Assembly (NCBI GenBank): GCA_020080175.1
Contig: JAGHQL010000058.1
Location: 62,001 to 126,000 of the forward strand
Length of the DNA stretch: 64,000 bases
Direction: 5' to 3'
DNA from: Glutinoglossum americanum
Lineage: Eukaryota; Ascomycota; Geoglossomycetes; Geoglossales; Geoglossaceae
The position numbers and the translations under genes were made by a program. Of the stretch, positions 45,298 to 57,131 are shown one piece after another. The notes beneath the pieces were generated by a model that did no database searches, was not told where the DNA came from, and worked only from the letters and a program-made list of their open reading frames with translations. The first letter of the stretch is position 1, and every line of letters begins with the position of its first letter.

Positions 45298-46923
45298 CTA
45301 CTTCCTTCCTGGCAATTTGAACCATTTCGGCATACCCTTTTTCTGCTCTCCTCCAGTTGCTCTTTCCTTTCCTTTACCCCCTCTCTTTTCCTGCTCTTCG
45401 GCGACCTGTACGGCCTGGATCTCTTGAACCTTAATCTCTTTAGCCATTTCTGCATATTCATCTTTCAGTGCCCCGTCGTTCCTCGCTTGTGTACTAGCAC
45501 CCTCATCCCAAGCAAGTGTGATTAGCATCCTTCCCTCAAAGCCCAGATCCTTGACAAGTATTACATTAGCATCTCTAGGAACTGTCATATTAGGACCTTT
45601 GGAACTCTTAAAGCTAAGGGAAAACGGCTCGTCCCTGTGCTTCAGCGTCGAGCTGGCGAAATCGTACAGCGAAGCTGCGGAGTCTGTAGACGAGAATCTA
45701 CGGACGACTTGCATTTCGTCTGGGTAGCGGATCTTAACATCGATGTCGGTTACCTTGGCCAGCCGTTCTGATGTGGCGCGTTGCTTAGCAGCGAGCTCGG
45801 CATCTGAGAGAAGACGGCGATTCTGGGCGGTGGAGGATAGGCGAGCTTGGTGGAGCTTAGCATGGTCGATTGTGGGCTCATAATCCGCGGCGTTGAAGTC
45901 ATCTGGAGCATTTTAGGAACTGCTTTATGTTCGGAAACGAGGAGAGAGTCTTACATGTTGCCGCTTGGGGCGTTGAGTTGCTTGAAGGAGCATATATTAA
46001 GACTGGTCTCTGCCCTGGACCTACGACAGGTTCATCGGCAGATACACCCAGCTCCTCCAGATTAGAACTCTGCTCGTCTAGTTGCCCTGTTTCGCTGGCT
46101 TCGCCATCATGCGTCTTTTCTGCCCTTGTATCCAAGACCACATCCTTGCCATTGTTCCCCTGACTCATCGCAGCGTTTGCCGTGGACGAGCTGCTCGCGG
46201 CGTCCTCGGGGAGGGATCCAGAAGCAACCCCAGTGTTTTCTATGTCTTTGAAGTATTGACTGATCTCCAACATAGCCTCTTCAAATGGTTTCGCGGTAGG
46301 TTTGAAGCTTAGACGCAGTAAAATGCTCCCACTGTTATATCCCAAATCTCTCAATGTCATTTGCATGTCCGTGAAAGAAGAAAGCTCACGACCCATGGCT
46401 TGTACCACTGGGGCTTGGTAAAGTAGCCTTTCAGTAATGCCCCCCACCGTAAATCCACGAGCTGTGAAATTTAGGCTTTGGTTTTCAGATTCAAATCTTC
46501 GAAGAATGATCCATATGCTAGTTGTGCTCGAGAATTTATTGGTCAGTCGTGCTTTCGAAGCATCACTAACTAAATTATCGGGGATCTGCAGTGCGACGGA
46601 GACCGGTGATGGAGACTGAGATATCTGGACGAGCTCGAGCTTTGCGCCTGAGGGGAGACCAGATAGGCGGATTGGGCAGGACAAGTCGAGCTGCTTTTTG
46701 CTGTGTCTTAAAGCCTAACGGTCAGCATCTGTATATACACCTTCAAGGATTCTGCTGTCTATTCCATGATTATTGTACCATACTTTAGGGTATATTGGCC
46801 AGCCTCAAGTCCCAGTTTCGTACAAGCTTCTTTAAGGATATCACTGAGAAACCTGGAAGGCGTGACCTTTACGGTAACACGCTTGACTCGAGGGTCTATG
46901 ACAACGACATGGGAAGATGACAT
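45298..46923 (-). CDS. TUG/ASPSCR1-like UBX-domain protein
   Basis: This is a relative of mammalian TUG (ASPSCR1) and yeast Ubx4, adaptors of the Cdc48/p97 ATPase. Exons on the minus strand: 46923-46784, 46706-45955, 45902-45298, giving 498 residues. The N-terminus is a ubiquitin-like domain (VVVIDPRVKRVTVKVTPS...LEAGQYTLKHSKKQLDLSCPIRLSGLPSGAKLEL). A second ubiquitin-like region may lie around ERLLYQAPVVQAMGRELSSF. The middle is a Ser/Glu-rich linker followed by PVLIYAPSSNSTPQAAT. The C-terminal UBX-like domain (VDVKIRYPDEMQVVRRFSST version reading DIDVKIRYPDE) ends in a Lys/Glu-rich tail with MPKWFKLPGRK. Family placement is good; its cellular task here is inferred. Confidence 0.87.
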
Positions 46924-47342
46924 TTTGCGAGCAGGATAATGAAGGGGTCGATGCTGGTATTAGTGGCGGGGACAGGTGGTCGGTGTCTCTGAGAATTTAA
47001 ATTCCCTAAAATTTCTGGGTTATACGGTTGAACCAAACCGCTATGCGTCATGGAGAAGAATAGAAATTGCCATGCTCGGTTCGTTTGTTATATGTAATCT
47101 TTCTATGGTTTTCTGGCATTTGATGCACAAGCTCTAGGCAACGGTGAGCGGGGCGCACCTGTAACGCAGGTGACATAGCAGGGGTCCAACAAAGAGGCTC
47201 TGCCGGGATACGCGTAGACCAGAGCTCCAACAAGCTCACAACCATCGCCGTATCCAACCCCACCGTCAATACTATCCCTTTTTCCTGCACTTCTCAGCAA
47301 ACCCGCTGAGCTACTAGTCGCTTGTATATCACAACGTTCATC
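46924..47342. other. Divergent promoter region, UBX gene / PUP3
   Basis: About 420 bases lie between the divergent UBX and proteasome genes. Both products serve the ubiquitin-proteasome/Cdc48 system. No motif was identified with confidence; a proteasome-associated control element (GGTGGCAAA type) was looked for and not seen. Confidence 0.4.
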
Positions 47343-48152
47343 ATGGTGCGTGAGCTCTTCGCACCAATCTAATGGAGGAAGCTTAGCTAACCTTCGCATA
47401 GAGCTCCCCCTTCTCGATAAGTTCGTCTGTATTCCTCCTTTCTCTGAATGTCTACTAAAAGTGTTACCTAGATGGTGGTGCCTGTGTAGCCATGGTTGGC
47501 AAGGACTGCGTGGCCATTGCCTGCGATCTACGACTGGGACTACAATCATTAACAGTCTCAAACAACTTCCCGAAAATCTTTCCCTATGGAGACGTTTATC
47601 TTGGACTCACAGGTCTCGCTACTGATGTTGCCACGGTCTCCGACTTGCTACGCTACAAAGTAAATCTCTACCGACTTCGTGAAGAACGCGCGATATCTCC
47701 TCAAACCCTAGCAAACCTCGTTTCCAGTTCATTGTATGAGCGGCGGTTCGGACCATTCTTTGTCAGCCCTGTGATTGCTGGCATCAACCACACGACAGGG
47801 AAGCCTTTTATCTGTGGGTTTGACTCGATTGGGTGCATTGATTTTGCGAAAGATTTCATTGTCAGTGGTACAGCGAGTGATCAGCTTTTTGGTACTTGCG
47901 AGGGACTTTGGGAGCCCGACTTGGTGAGTTATTAACCTCATGTTTCATCCAGTTGTGTTACTGTTATGGTTTATCGTTACTCATCGGCGTCCATACCCGA
48001 GGGCTTAGGCGCCGGAGGACCTGTTCGAGACCATCTCGCAAGCATTACTGAATGCTGTCGACCGTGATGCGTTGTCAGGGTGGGGGGCCCACGTCTATAT
48101 CATCGAGAAAGACAAGGTCACGAAAAGGCTGTTGAAGGGGAGACAGGATTAG
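47343..48152 (+). CDS. PUP3: 20S proteasome subunit beta-3
   Basis: This is a non-catalytic beta subunit of the 20S proteasome core. Exons: 47343-47345 (the ATG alone), 47402-47420, 47472-47923, 48009-48152, giving 205 residues. The spliced start [26 protein letters not shown] matches the family exactly. Further blocks: [72 protein letters not shown], and [26 protein letters not shown]. It has no catalytic N-terminal threonine, as expected for beta-3. The start codon is a separate 3 nt coding exon, with the donor GTGCGT following it directly. Confidence 0.95.
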
Positions 48153-48440
48153 TGAATCCCGGCCTTACACTAGCAGCCGACTACTTGGTGTGTTTGAAGG
48201 GTCTGGACTAGGGCTTTCAATATATACGATGGTACATTAGACCTGCTGGTCTCCTCCAACTTCTTATAGTAAAAGCATTATGTCCTACTCTCCTTCTCTG
48301 CCTAGAATCTATCTACACCATAGATGGCACCTGGTCAATGAAAACAAAGCGGGAGTCTACTGCATAATATGAGTACAAGGCTGATGCGTAACCAATCTAC
48401 TGAGTCTATTTCTATGGGGAATCGTCCGATCTATAATCAC

Positions 48441-51400
48441 CTACTCCAGTTTCTTTAAGCCCCCGTTAGCCCTAATCTTCGTAGGTTTTGGTAGATACAT
48501 TCTTCGCTCGAAGAATTTGAGAGTCTCATCTATGAAACTATAGAGGCGGTCAGCATTTGAATGTCTTGGAGGTTTTTTGCTGGTGCGGCTTCAAACGTAC
48601 ATGACAGGCGAACTGATCAACAACACTGCCCTCCATTCATTCCAATTGAGCGGAATTATAGAGAAGAGCCCCTGCAAGAATGGTATGTAGAGAAGCGCAA
48701 AGTGGAGCACCATAGACAGCGAAATAGCGTATACAAGCATCATGTTCTTCCATAGTGGAAGCGTGAGGAGTGATTCGCTCGACGAGAGTGCGTTCATGGC
48801 GTTAAGCATTTCGATCACGACCAATCTGAGGCAGGTTAGTGAAACTGGGGAGCAGGGACCGCACGGGGATGTCTCACATGGAAAGGGAAACGGTTGAAGC
48901 AGACTTAGCCATATCATCTGCGAACATCGAGCAGCCAATCTCAGGGAACTGGGAAGAGCATTTGTGGAAATTCGACTGGACAGAACGAAAGGTAAGCATA
49001 CGCTTATTTGCGGTACCGCATAAATCGGGGGAAGGGGAGTTTGCCACATACTAATTGCCATGGAGAGATCTGGGGCCCTTCAGGGTTATATATAAACCAC
49101 CACGCGTATCCAAATACGGTGGCTGTTCCGACGTATATTCCAATGATCATGTACCTGAAGAACAACCATCCGCCAACAAGGGCTTCATCTCGTTTCCGGG
49201 GAGCTCTCCTCATCAGATCGTGATCCGGGGGGTTGAACGAAAGGGCTGTTGCCGGCAGGCCATCAGTGACCAGATTGACCCACAATAGTTGCACCGGAAT
49301 CAGTGCTTCCGGCATCCCGGCGGCCGCTGTTAGGAAAATCGAAACAACCTCGCCAATATTGGAAGAGATCAAGTAGCGGATGAATTGCTGTGTGTTGTTG
49401 TAGATAGATCTGCCCTCCTCGACTGCCACTTCTATAGTCGCGAAATTGTCGTCTGCAAGAACCATATCTGCTGCAAGCTTGGCTACATCGGTTCCCGAGC
49501 CCATCGCCACACCAATATCGGCTTTCTTGAGAGCAGGAGCATCATTAACGCCATCGCCAGTCATGGCAACAACCCCGCCAAAGGATTGAAGAAGGTCCAC
49601 GAGCTTCGATTTGTGGGCTGGCTCGGTTCGTGAAAACAGCGAGGCCCGTTTTGCAGCTTTGAGCTGCTCACCCTCACTCAATGAATCAAACTCTCGGCCA
49701 GTATAGCTTTTCCCATGTAGGCTCTCATGATCCCCGAAAATCCCGATCTGGCGACATATCGTTTCTGCCGTGTTCTGGTTATCGCCCGTGATGACTACAA
49801 CCCTGATGCCAGCATCTCGACACTTGCGAATGGCATCTGCTACCTCAGGACGGGGAGGATCTAGCATGCCAACTAGCCCTATTAGAGTCATGCCCTGTTC
49901 AAGCTTTGCATAATCTCGCGTCGTTTTCGCAGTGTGTAATAGGGGGGTTTGGCCAACATTTTCAATGCTTGCCAATGCAATCACACGTAGACCTCTGTTT
50001 CCATATTCAACGACTTCTCTTGAAAGAATGCTGGTAAGCTTAGCGTTCAGCGGAACTCTTTTGCCACCCGCGCCGATCACAGCATGAGAACACCGCTCAA
50101 TGATAGACTCCGGAGCCCCTTTAGCTAGAAGACGTTGATTGCCACCCTTACCAACCAGCACAGACATGCTTTTTCTATCTCGTGAAAACTCATATGTCGC
50201 GAGCCTGGGGGCTTTCGTTTCGAAATACTGGCTCGCATACCGAAGCCTATCTTTCAGCGAATAGGATAGCCGTTTGCTGTTGAACGCGCGATCCGCGGTA
50301 CCAATTTTCTCAGCTAGAACTCGAAGGGCTCCCTCAGTCGATTCTCCGACACAGCTGAATGTGCCTGTTTTTGGATCATACGCAATAGATGCTTCATTAC
50401 AAAGTGCTGAGATCTCGGCCATTTGCAGTACGGTGGGTGATTTCGCAGCAGGGTTATCAACAACTCTACCATTCATTCTAAGGTATCCCTCGGGAGAGAA
50501 TGTCGTGCCTTCGACATCAATTTCCTCAAGATCTGTTCCGGACTCGCTGATGTATGCAATCTTATTCACACTCATCTGGTTTGTCGTCAGAGTCCCAGTT
50601 TTGTCAGAGCAGATAACGCTGCAGCTTCCGAGCGTTTCAACTGATGGAAGACTACGAACAACAGCGTTTTTCGCCGCCATCTTGCGTGTTCCAAGCGCAA
50701 GACATGTTGTGATAACCACAGCAAGCCCTTCGGGGATAGCCGCAACACCAAGAGACACGGCGATCTTAAGTTCGAATAGGACCGATTAGCACCCCTTAGG
50801 CGATGGGTTCGTATTGACTTACCTTGAGATAGTAGATCGCACCCTTTGTCCAACCCCCATGCGCCGGGTCGCTGAAGTTGCGTATGTTGATGACCCAGAC
50901 TATGACGCAAATGATTGTAATGACCTTCGCAAGTACGTCCCCAAAGTCATTGAGCTTTTGTTTGAGTGGAGTCGGCTCTGAAATCTGTGAAGTGATGCTC
51001 TCATGAATATCTCCGATGGCGGTTGAGCTCCCAGTCAGGACCACTATTGCAGTTGCATGTCCGGTTACCACCGTAGTTCCAGAAAACAGCATGTTCATCT
51101 GGTCTTGTTTGACAGCCTTTGCATCTGCGATAGATTGTGAATCCTTCCCAACACTCTCACTTTCACCAGTCAAAATAGCTTGGTCGAGGCGAAAACTGTT
51201 ACTCAGAATTGAGAGTATTCTGCAATCTGCAGGTATCCGATCTCCGACTGCTACTGAGATGATGTCCCCTGGGACCAGTTCATCGGCACGTATACGCTTG
51301 ATCTGACCCTCGCGAAGAACCTTGGCTTCGCTAGCAGAGTATTCCTGCAAAGCAGCGATCGCTTTTTCTGCGCTGTTTTCTTGAGACACACCCACAATCG

Positions 51401-51813
51401 CATTTAGTATCAGGATGGTGAGGATCTGCTCAAGTCGAAGAATTAGTTTCACAACAAGCATCATTGTAAATATATTCAACATACCACCGCAGGGTCAACA
51501 AATGCTGTCCAACCCTCTCCATCCTCAAACAATGCCAACAGGAACGACACAGCAGCAGAGGCGAGCAGAATGATCACTAGTTGATCCTTAAACTGTTCGA
51601 GAACAAGCCGCCAAAGTGGTGTTGGGGGATCGTCAGGCAAGGCTGCTGCTAGTCAGCCCTACACTACATTCAAATCAAGCTGGGTCATACGGTACCATTA
51701 CGCCCATATTTTTGCTTAGCTTCCTGGACCCGGATATCTGATAAACCTATCCGCTCAGAGACGCCAAAGTGCTTAAGAATCTCCTGCCCGGAGTAGACAT
51801 ATGCAGTCTCCAT
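48441..51813 (-). CDS. SERCA-type Ca2+-transporting P-type ATPase
   Basis: This is a P2A calcium pump of the sarcoplasmic/endoplasmic reticulum type, moving Ca2+ from cytosol into the endoplasmic reticulum or another internal store. Exons on the minus strand: 51813-51696, 51642-51485, 51425-50823, 50764-49052, 48975-48878, 48825-48601, 48537-48441, giving 1003 residues (mammalian SERCA is about 1000). Motifs: [12 protein letters not shown] and EQFKDQLV near the N-terminus, the actuator loop [20 protein letters not shown] in M4, [14 protein letters not shown] with phospho-Asp near 347, [13 protein letters not shown], and [22 protein letters not shown]. Membrane segments M5-M6 ([33 protein letters not shown]) and M7-M10 follow. 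The short C-terminal tail lacks an ER retrieval signal that I can see. Confidence 0.95.
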
Positions 51814-52843
51814 TGTGTCCTCCACCTTTCAATGGCCAGCACTTTATCCGTTGCCGGAGGGCACCGGCGTCAACTCGCAATATAGAATTATTTACTAAAG
51901 GGAAGCGGCAGAAAAGTGACCAGCATATGGTGTTTTTGTCGACCCGTTGCGACTATATCGCAGTCAAAGGAAAAATATTGTCTCGATAAGGATCGACTTG
52001 TTAGGAAAGAATGGATTAACTCTGCAGAAAGCTCACTAACTCAAACGTGGCCTTAGTGGTGGACATTTCAAAGCGACGAATCGCTAAGCGATGTTTGGGA
52101 TGAGGCTCAACCATCGTCATCGATGGCGGGAACATCAACGAACACGGCTGAGTTATGAACCCTGGATCGGTTTGCTCGACTCTGTGATACCTCGTATCCT
52201 GTGTATGCCTTGTATCCTTGAGGCTCCCTCTAGAATAGGTGTTTTTTTGGTCGCATTTATGCCCTGAGCTTGAACTATGTTGGACTTCTTTGCAATTGTT
52301 GTTTGTTTGTTCGTCAGACCCCCTTTTCTCGCACTAGGGCGGCCTCCCCATGACCCGTTTGGACAGTCCCCCATCAGGCACAAATCCGCACTCATTCCGC
52401 GCGTTGGTGCAAGTCCTCTCAGGCACACTTATTACTGGTCTCGTGACAGAGTGAGATAAGGAAGATAATGATCGCAGTCCGTGTGAGACTTGCATCACCT
52501 CTGCAGTTGGCGCCTGCGGCGCCTGCAGAGAGCCCACTTGCATCACAAGGCTGAATAGGTAGGTTGATTTTGGTAAATGCTAACCAGTGAGAATTGTAAT
52601 GAATGGGATTCTACCATTGGTGACCTCGTTAAGTGTTTGTTGTTTGCTGTGCAGAATGAAGGCTTAAAGCAGCGAGATGTCGTCGCTCAGCGCTTCTGTC
52701 GCTCAACCACCATCGTAACAGCCCACTCTCATTTGATCTTCCTTTCACCCTTCAAGTGTGCGCCCAACAAATCTGTCATCAACACCAACATTCACAACCA
52801 TTTCTGCACTTATCTCGCAAATCTTCTATTAAATCCGTACAAC
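51814..52843. other. Divergent intergenic region
   Basis: About 1 kb lies between the Ca2+ pump and 14-3-3 starts. It includes a small GC-rich duplicated word (GGCGCCTGC, near 52508). No gene is supported. Confidence 0.4.
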
Positions 52844-54299
52844 ATGACTACTGAAGTAAGTTTCTTCTCAGAATCCTGTGTGATTCACATGTCTATCTGG
52901 CATTAAGAGAAGATTGGAGGCTTATCCACTACCAATCTGTAATCACTCGCTTGGCTACCTGTAAAGACTCAGATATTCTAACAGACTACTAACTTCTGGT
53001 TCCATAATATAGCGTGAAAGGTAGAGACCGGTCAATCGCCTGATGGTTCTAGATAATAGTTAACGATCTATCAGCAAAACCTTCTTGGCGAGGTTGTGTG
53101 AGCAGGCCGAGCGTTATGATGGTAAGAAATCCTATCCAATATTCACTTCTTGATGATTTCTGTGGGACTAACTTCTTACTTGTAGAAATGGTCACGTATA
53201 TGAAGGTATGTCGTCCTCCCACAAGCGTTTTGAGAAGCCCGACAACCCCGCTTCTTGTGTTGTTGATGACTGATCTTTACCACAGGAAGTCGCCAAGGTA
53301 CGATGACGATCGCCCCACAATGCGATAATGAACAGAGAGTCATGCAGTCTAATAATCTTACCTATCCTGAGAAATCGGTTAACTAATTTAATAATAATTA
53401 TAGCTCGGTGGAGAGCTTTCGGTCGATGAACGTAACCTTCTGTCCGTCGCTTACAAGAACGTTGTCGGTACACGCCGCGCTTCCTGGCGCATCATCTCTT
53501 CCATCGAGCAGAAGGAAGAGTCCAAGGGATCAGATAAGCATGTGGGAACAATCCGTGACTACCGCCAAAAGATCGAGACCGAACTCGAGAAAGTCTGCCA
53601 AGATGTCCTTGATGTCTTGGACGAGTCTCTTATTCCAAAGGCCGAATCCGGCGAATCGAAAGTATTTTATCATAAGATGTACGTGCCTGTCTAAGCATTC
53701 TGTACTCGGCCACTCCAAATGTCAGCGTGAACAGAATGCTAATGAGAAATATCCAACAGGAAGGGCGACTACCATCGCTACCTCGCGGAGTTCGCGTCTG
53801 GAGAGAAGCGCAAGGTTGCGGCTACTGCCGCGCACGAAGCTTATAAAGTTAGCTTTCTCACATTACCCTCTACTTACGGTATAGATTATGTGCTAATACT
53901 AGCTTGCTCTAGAATGCTACCGATGTCGCACAGACTGAGCTCACGCCCACCCACCCAATCCGCCTCGGCCTTGCTCTCAACTTCTCAGTGTTTTACTATG
54001 AGATTTTGAACTCGCCCGATCGAGCTTGCCACCTTGCTAAGCAAGCATTTGATGACGCTATTGCTGAGCTTGACTCACTGTCTGAAGAGTCCTACCGTGA
54101 TAGTACGCTCATCATGCAGCTTCTCCGAGACAATCTAACCCTTTGGACCTCTTCTGATGGCGGTGAGCCTGAGCCTGCTGTTTCTGGGGATGCAACCGCC
54201 AAGGATGCTGAGAAGACAGCTGCACCGACAGAACCAAGAGAGCCAGAAGCCGTTCCTGAGCAAAAGACGGAGGAGGCCGCCCGGGCTCCCGAATCTTAG
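52844..54299 (+). CDS. 14-3-3 protein
   Basis: This 14-3-3 protein dimerises and binds phosphoserine/threonine targets throughout the cytoplasm and nucleus; it is the homologue of Aspergillus ArtA and yeast Bmh1/2. Eight exons: 52844-52855, 53013-53020, 53075-53121, 53186-53205, 53286-53297, 53404-53678, 53760-53847, 53913-54299, giving 282 residues. The spliced start [24 protein letters not shown] matches the fungal family. Blocks: [59 protein letters not shown], and [16 protein letters not shown]. Phosphopeptide-binding Arg and Lys residues are present within these blocks. The C-terminal tail is longer and more Glu/Ala-rich than in animals. Exons of 8, 20 and 12 nt are unusually small. Confidence 0.96.
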
Positions 54300-55369
54300 A
54301 CATCTCCTTAGCGTAATGGTCTTGATGTCAGTTTTCCATCTGAAATTGGATCTCCGTTCCATGATGGCTTGCTATTGCTGGCCTAGTGATCCTGAAATTG
54401 GACTTTAGATGGCATCCTGATCTCAGTCTGATCTGGGAACCGGAGGAGTCTTTGATAAAGCGTATGCGATTTGCGAACATACCAGGGGTAGGAAATCAAA
54501 TGATCCTTCATGCTCCTTTCGTTTTCCGTTGATTCTCTTTGCTTGCTTTGTTGTGACCAGCGGTCGGTGAGGCGAAAAACAGGAGAAGCTAAAGGTGGTG
54601 GTTACAAAGCCTGCCTTGTTTCCTTAGGAGCGACATTTATGTGAACTTTCATGCGAGCATTAGAAGTTCTTCGATGCTTCCGCCGATGATAAGAGACAGC
54701 CAAGTCCCATCTCTCACCGTCAATTCCTACGTACTAACTAACCTGTCTGCCCCTTACCCGTTTTCGATCGATTTGTTTTAGCGAATAACTCCATCTCGTT
54801 TACACATCCACCCCGAAAATTTCTCATCACCAAACCCTTTCCCCTGCGGTCCGGTCCTATCGGTTTTCAAATGTGTTCCTCACGTGCTCCTTCAGTATCT
54901 TCTCTCTTCTCTCTATCTTCGTGAAGATCGAAAGCCGCGGGCAATGACATTGTCACCTCTTTGCCTCTATATTCGGGGGCGACGCAGATGTAGCTTTCTA
55001 CAGTCAAGAGAAACTCAGATGTCCACAATATTTCGATAGCCACACTCAGTGCTAGGCTGCTATTCAATGCAAAGGTGTGACTATACAGGTAGGTCGTTGG
55101 AACAACGGCAGCCTTGACATCCAGCCCTAATTTCTGTATTGCCGAGTTGTGCATTGAGATGGCTAAAAAGAGACCGTGACATGAGAATTACAACAGCAAA
55201 AAAATACACATAGTCCTGGCCTCTACTACCCCTTGGTAGAACCACTGACGCAATGCGGCTTGGATTGGAGGATGTATTCTACGGCCACCTACTCGAGGGA
55301 TGGACAGGTAGGGAAGCCGCGTATGCATATGCAATCTATCGCGCCAACCATAACCTCGTAGACTGCTTA
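54300..55369. other. Intergenic, convergent gene ends
   Basis: A minus-strand frame at 54867-55154 (95 codons) shows no family features and no link by splicing that I could establish. Nothing else is supported. Confidence 0.4.
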
Positions 55370-55865
55370 TTATCGCCCGTTCACACCATCGCCCCTCGCT
55401 CCATCCTTCCCATGTTCACCGTCTATTCCATCTTCCATAGCACCTAAGTCGGCCCCTTCTCTCGTACTAGTTGCTGCCGCCGCTGCCGTCGGCCTATCCC
55501 CATTCAAACTCGCCAAGAATTCATCCAGCTTATGCTCCAAACTCGTCAAGTGGCTTTCCAGAGCCGCTGCGGTGCGCTCGCCCCTGCAGCAGAATTTAGA
55601 ACGACCCTTCGTTTGCTCCAATGCCCTTCACGTCTTCTGGAAAAGAGATGAGGCAAGATTTTGGGATTTGATCTTACTTAGAAAGATCGTTAAAAGCCTA
55701 AAGGAAATGGGCGATTGTGTAAGTTAGCATAGATCAGCAGATTTGCAGCGGTGAAGACGACTGGATGGGAAAAGGTTTCAGATTGTTGCAAGCCTCTTAT
55801 GAATCACTAACCTGGGCGAGGTCTGCTTCCGCAGACGCGGAGGTATCCATCTCGCCGGCCGCCAT
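55370..55865 (-). CDS. Small coiled-coil protein of unknown function
   Basis: Exons on the minus strand: 55865-55812, 55697-55678, 55583-55370, giving 95 residues. The spliced product runs MAAGEMDTSASAEADLAQ, AFNDLSKGERTAAALESHL, TSLEHKLDEFLASL and then a low-complexity Ala/Gly/Asp tail. The central 30 residues form a leucine-heptad coiled coil. I believe similar short coiled-coil proteins occur widely in filamentous ascomycetes, but I know no function. The middle exon is only 20 nt. The joint SK|GERT is in phase only if that exon is included, which supports the model. Confidence 0.6.
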
Positions 55866-57131
55866 CGTCTTCTACGGTTGTTAGGTATGCGTCTCCGAAT
55901 TAGGATCTTGGTCTAGTGGGAGCCGCTGTCACCAACAGATTTAGGTGTGAATCGGTAAAGCTTCGCAGCACCAAGCCTCAAAGCCAGGGTTACCCCAGAT
56001 GGCCAAAGTCTAATGTGCAGCGTGCAGATTCTGCATTATCGCTGAATACGACTTGGAAGGATTTCCCATGTGGATTTCGGTGCTCAGCGATGCCGGTTCT
56101 AGAATGTCCATTTTCCCGATCCATGTGGGAGCGCGAACATAACATACAACACAAAGAACGACGAACTGGAGGACTCCAGGTCTGCGATATTCAGGTTGCC
56201 GAATGGCATAAGCAGACAGCAGCTCTAAGGAATGGAGCCGCCCGCAAAAGACCGTTAGCGCCATTTACCTCTTGTCATCGCGCAATTTCAAATCATGCAA
56301 TTCTACAGCTGTGGGAATCTTGCAAACGGGAATCAAATTCGTTATCTGTATTTTATGATATGATTGTGGGGGGAAGTGGAAGAAATCCGATGCGCTGTTC
56401 CAAATGAATTGTTTGACAAGCCAGCGGAGGTGGAGTCCTGCTCCGCGGTACCGAGCAACTAGACCCAAGATGCCCTGTCAACCCATTCCTTCCGCATGCT
56501 TGTTTTCCTCAGTAACAGCGGTATAAAAGATCTTTCCCATACTCCCAGTCTATTTCCGACGGAACAAGAGTTCAAGCTACCCTTATTTAGTCTGCACTCC
56601 CATTTCATATCTACTTTACGTTTCGTCTCCAGGGCTACCAAGCCTCTCGTACCTTACTAAAAACGACAAAGGGTTGCTCTTGTGCCTCCTGACTGGAAGG
56701 TGTATTACCTATTTCCCTTCTTCTCCTGAAACCTCAGTCGGACTCGGGACGATGTCCGTCTGTCGATCGTGAATCGCGAGGTGTTCGAGAACCCGACTCG
56801 TTACAGGATAGCTTCAATTTGCCGAATTGCGAAAGCGAAAGGCTGCGGGATTGCAAGCTTCTTTCGACGTCGGGGAATCGGGGTCGTGTGTCCGCTTAAA
56901 GCAGTATCGTTTCGCCTCTCGCTTGATATTATTTAGGATTCCCCTATTGTACCACTCGTACGCTCGAGGTAGCACGCTGGAGGATCGACTGGTGGAAAAT
57001 ATACTTAAGCAAAGCCCTCCGGCATTGGAAAAGTCGAGCTCATACTCACCAATAATCCCGTAGAGCCTGGCGCTCGAGTCTCTCCTCTGTGCACTCTGAG
57101 GCATCGTTGCCTCTAGCAAAAATACAAGTTT
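55866..57131. other. Divergent intergenic region
   Basis: About 1.27 kb. The plus-strand frame at 55916-56407 lacks an ATG near its start and any family features. Probably promoters and leaders of the small coiled-coil and the SAM/HMG genes. Confidence 0.4.

Noticed and set aside
54867-55154. Minus-strand 95-codon frame as a downstream exon of the small coiled-coil gene
   Set aside because: The coiled-coil gene already ends in a stop at 55370, and no splice sites link the two.
55916-56407. 163-codon plus-strand frame
   Set aside because: It begins at a non-ATG codon, has no domain features and lies in a divergent promoter region.
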